This document shows, one piece after another, positions 6,561 through 8,362 of a stretch of DNA of 8,362 nucleotides. The translations under genes and the position numbers were made by a program. How positions within the stretch are numbered: position 1 is the first letter of the stretch; the number at the start of each line of letters is the position of its first letter. Source of the stretch: Adhaeribacter sp. (GTDB taxonomy: Bacteria > Bacteroidota > Bacteroidia > Cytophagales > Hymenobacteraceae); assembly GCA_028288395.1 (NCBI GenBank), contig JAQBNV010000014.1, forward strand, positions 1 to 8,362. Direction: 5' to 3'. The notes below the pieces were generated by a model. It saw nothing but the letters and a program-made list of their open reading frames with translations. It did no database searches and was not told the DNA's origin.

Positions 6561-7025
6561 TCAGGAATTAAGTTTGGCCAGCGCTTCGTAGCCGTGGTCG
6601 ATGAGCAGGTTGGGGGAGAGGGCGCTTTGTACCGCCAGTTGATCGCAGCGTTCGTTTTCGGGGTGGCCGGCGTGGCCCTTTATCCAAACAAATTTTACCT
6701 GGTGTTTCGGGTAAATCCGCAGAAAACGGGTCCAGAGGTCGGCATTGGCTTTGCCCGCAAAGCCCTTCTTTTGCCAACCGTACACCCATTTTTTTTCGAC
6801 GGCATCAACCACGTATTTCGAGTCGGAGTAAATAGTAACTGGAATATTATCGGTTTTGATGGCTTCGAGGCCCACAATTACGGCCAGCAATTCCATGCGG
6901 TTATTCGTGGTAAGCCGGAAACCGGCGGTTAATTCTTTTACGTGTTGCCGGTAGCGCAAAATGGTGCCGTAGCCGCCCGGGCCCGGGTTGCCCCGCGAAG
7001 AGCCGTCGGTAAATATTTCTATCAT
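6561..7025 (-). CDS. rnhA: Ribonuclease HI
   Basis: Endonuclease that cuts the RNA strand of RNA/DNA hybrids, removing R-loops and primer RNA. The 154-aa product has the usual bacterial length. The catalytic carboxylates are D7 (FTDGS), E45 (NNRMEL), D68 (YSDSKY) and D128 (ENERCD), with the mobile histidine at H121 in KGHAGHPEN. The Gly-rich SRGNPGPGGYG at 10-20 follows the first strand. The basic, Trp-containing handle region at 78-92 (KKW, W84, KK) matches the substrate-binding protrusion of the E. coli enzyme. All active-site residues are present, so an active enzyme is expected. It sits 65 nt after marC and 5 nt before trmN6 in a minus-strand run. Confidence 0.96.
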   Translation of the reverse strand: MIEIFTDGSSRGNPGPGGYGTILRYRQHVKELTAGFRLTTNNRMELLAVIVGLEAIKTDNIPVTIYSDSKYVVDAVEKKWVYGWQKKGFAGKANADLWTRFLRIYPKHQVKFVWIKGHAGHPENERCDQLAVQSALSPNLLIDHGYEALAKLNS

Positions 7026-7090
7026 TGTTTCTAATACTGCCCCGCGTATATATTTTTAAATATTACCAGTTTCCGGGCTTCGGTTAAAAA

Positions 7091-7657
7091 TTAAAAATGC
7101 AGATTACTTTTGAATAATTTAATGGCAATAGCCAGTAAAATAAATCCGAAAACCTTGCGCAAAACATCCATGCCGGCCTGCCCTAGTTTTCGTTCCAGCC
7201 ACCCCGATGATTTCAAGACAATATAAACGAACAACAGGTTAAGTAAAATGCCCACCAGAATATTAGGTAAACCGTATGCGGCCCTTAAGGATAGCAGCGT
7301 GGTCATGGTGCCGGCGCCCACAATTAAAGGGAAGGCCAATGGCACGATGGAGCCGCTCTGGGATTCCGGGTTGTTGTGAAATAAATTAATTCCCAAAATC
7401 ATTTCCATCCCGAACAGGAAAATAATAATGGCCCCGGCCAGCGCAAACGATTGAAAATCCAGCCCGAATAATTTAAGAATCTCCTGGCCCAGGAAAAGAA
7501 AAACAACCATGATGACGGCCGCCACCAAAGTAGCCTTTCCGGATTGAATAACGCCTTCGCGCTGGCGCAACTGAATAATAATAGGGATGGAACCTAAAAT
7601 ATCAATAACGGCAAATAGAATAAGCGTAACCGAAAGTATTTCTTTAAAATTAAACAT
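7091..7657 (-). CDS. MarC-family integral membrane protein
   Basis: A 188-aa inner-membrane protein of the MarC (UPF0056) family. The transport role once proposed for E. coli MarC was not confirmed, so the function is unknown. Six hydrophobic segments are visible at about 8-28, 42-61, 70-91, 105-125, 130-150 and 165-183. Family patterns include the first-helix D19-x-LGSIP (VDPxGxxP in many members, here with Ile for Pro), AGAIIIFLFGMEMILG at 74-89, and PLAFPLIVGAGTMTT at 106-120 (commonly GPG where GAG is seen here). It is somewhat shorter than the roughly 200-220 aa typical of the family, mainly in the loop after the third helix. The ATG lies 34 nt after the aminotransferase stop, consistent with one operon. 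Confidence 0.88.
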   Translation of the reverse strand: MFNFKEILSVTLILFAVIDILGSIPIIIQLRQREGVIQSGKATLVAAVIMVVFLFLGQEILKLFGLDFQSFALAGAIIIFLFGMEMILGINLFHNNPESQSGSIVPLAFPLIVGAGTMTTLLSLRAAYGLPNILVGILLNLLFVYIVLKSSGWLERKLGQAGMDVLRKVFGFILLAIAIKLFKSNLHF

Positions 7658-7691
7658 GGAAGCAGATTTTTAGCAACCTAACGGATAATAT

Positions 7692-8362
7692 CTATTCGTA
7701 GTTAGTAAGGAAGAAATGTTTTAGAATTTTAATCTCATCGTCGGTGATGGCCGGGAAATTGGCTATCCGGAAAGTGGTTTTGGCCAGGGCGCCGTAGCCA
7801 TTACCCAGCAAAATTTCATTTCGCAGGGCATTCCGTTTAATTTCATCAACCAGCTTTTCCGGCCCCTGCAGGGTTATAACAGTATTGGAGCGTACCTCGG
7901 GGTTGGTAACCAGGGGCGAAAAAGCCGTAAATAAATCGAAGAACTCGTATAAATCCTGGCTGCGTTTCACGATGTCGCGATCAATTACTTTAATGGCCGG
8001 CCGGTTTTCCAGTACCTGGTTCAGGAGATAAATGCCTAATACATTGGGCGTATTGGTGGTCTGGTAGTTAAGCATTTTCTCGTAAAGCGTAAACAGGCTG
8101 TTGTAGTGGCCTTTCTCGTTTATTTCTTTAGCCCGGAAAACCGCCCGCGGCGAACACACCATAATGCCTAAACCGGCGGGCAAGCCAAAACATTTCTGCA
8201 CCGAAGCGTACCAGATATCGGCCTTGATATATTTTAAAGAAATACCAGCCATCGAAGAGGTGGCATCTACCGCAATCAAGGCATCGCGGTAGCGGTTAAA
8301 CAAGTTCAGAATAGTTGATTCTTTTACCTGGGTACCATTGGCGGTTTCGTTTTGGGTAAGGC
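7692..8362 (-). CDS. Class V aminotransferase, 5' end outside the window (partial)
   Basis: The C-terminal 222 residues of a PLP-dependent class V (fold type I) aminotransferase; the reading frame stays open to the window edge. Counting from the first complete codon, TQNETANGTQV at 2-12 resembles the substrate/cofactor loop of the SerC / alanine-glyoxylate transaminase group. VDATSS at 31-36 contains the Asp (D32) that holds the PLP ring nitrogen. SVQKCFGLPAG at 53-63 contains the PLP lysine K56. The C-terminal small domain follows, ending with IANFPAITDDEI. A TTG at 8303 could be mistaken for a start, but conserved coding continues upstream of it. Phosphoserine or alanine-glyoxylate transaminase activity is possible; the substrate is not decided by what is visible. 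It is the first visible gene of the minus-strand run. Confidence 0.87.
   Translation of the reverse strand, partial: LTQNETANGTQVKESTILNLFNRYRDALIAVDATSSMAGISLKYIKADIWYASVQKCFGLPAGLGIMVCSPRAVFRAKEINEKGHYNSLFTLYEKMLNYQTTNTPNVLGIYLLNQVLENRPAIKVIDRDIVKRSQDLYEFFDLFTAFSPLVTNPEVRSNTVITLQGPEKLVDEIKRNALRNEILLGNGYGALAKTTFRIANFPAITDDEIKILKHFFLTNYE

Noticed and set aside
6594..6932. A 112-codon open frame on the plus strand opposite rnhA
   Set aside because: rnhA has all its catalytic residues on the other strand; the opposite frame has no domain or start signal.
6976..6987. A 12-bp perfect palindrome CCCGGGCCCGGG
   Set aside because: It is explained by the codons for the conserved NPGPGG stretch of RNase HI, so a separate site is not needed.
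1..8362. A mobile element, defence system or other novel gene cluster
   Set aside because: Every long reading frame with credible coding character belongs to a common family, and no transposase, integrase, direct repeat array or tRNA attachment site was seen.

Overview
The window looks like ordinary chromosome from a member of the Bacteroidota, most likely a Cytophagales/Hymenobacteraceae-type bacterium. Three things suggest this: a ubiE/menG gene overlapping a PorT/SprT gene (PorT belongs to the Bacteroidota-specific type IX secretion and gliding machinery), the lack of clear Shine-Dalgarno sequences before nearly all starts, and the character of the individual proteins. The genus assignment is an inference. 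No rRNA, tRNA, CRISPR array, insertion sequence, phage gene or toxin/defence gene was seen.

Left part (1-2692, + strand): a strong intrinsic terminator at 11-43 closes a gene lying left of the window. A tightly packed four-gene run follows: ubiE/menG (menaquinone methyltransferase), porT (outer-membrane barrel of the type IX system), a YdfG-type short-chain dehydrogenase and a VOC/glyoxalase-fold protein. The junctions are a 52-nt overlap, a 2-nt gap and an 11-nt gap, so they are probably one transcript.

Middle (2693-4376, - strand): a YitT-family membrane protein with a C-terminal DUF2179 domain meets the first run tail to tail across a probable bidirectional terminator. A cytidine deaminase lies upstream of it on the same strand. 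The 188-nt gap between them holds two inverted repeats, one directly in front of yitT.

Right part (4377-8362): a saccharopine dehydrogenase-like gene runs on the + strand, divergent from cdd. It converges with a minus-strand run read right to left: a class V aminotransferase (5' end cut off by the window edge), a MarC-family membrane protein, RNase HI and the tRNA1(Val) adenine-37 N6-methyltransferase (GTG start). The gaps are 34, 65 and 5 nt. The convergent ends at 5819/5842 are only 22 nt apart, with no visible terminator.

The genes are mostly housekeeping: respiratory quinone synthesis, pyrimidine salvage, lysine or amino-acid metabolism, tRNA modification and RNA/DNA hybrid removal. I found no undescribed system. 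The points most worth a second look are the ubiE-porT overlap and its operon, the inverted repeat in front of yitT, and several start-site questions.
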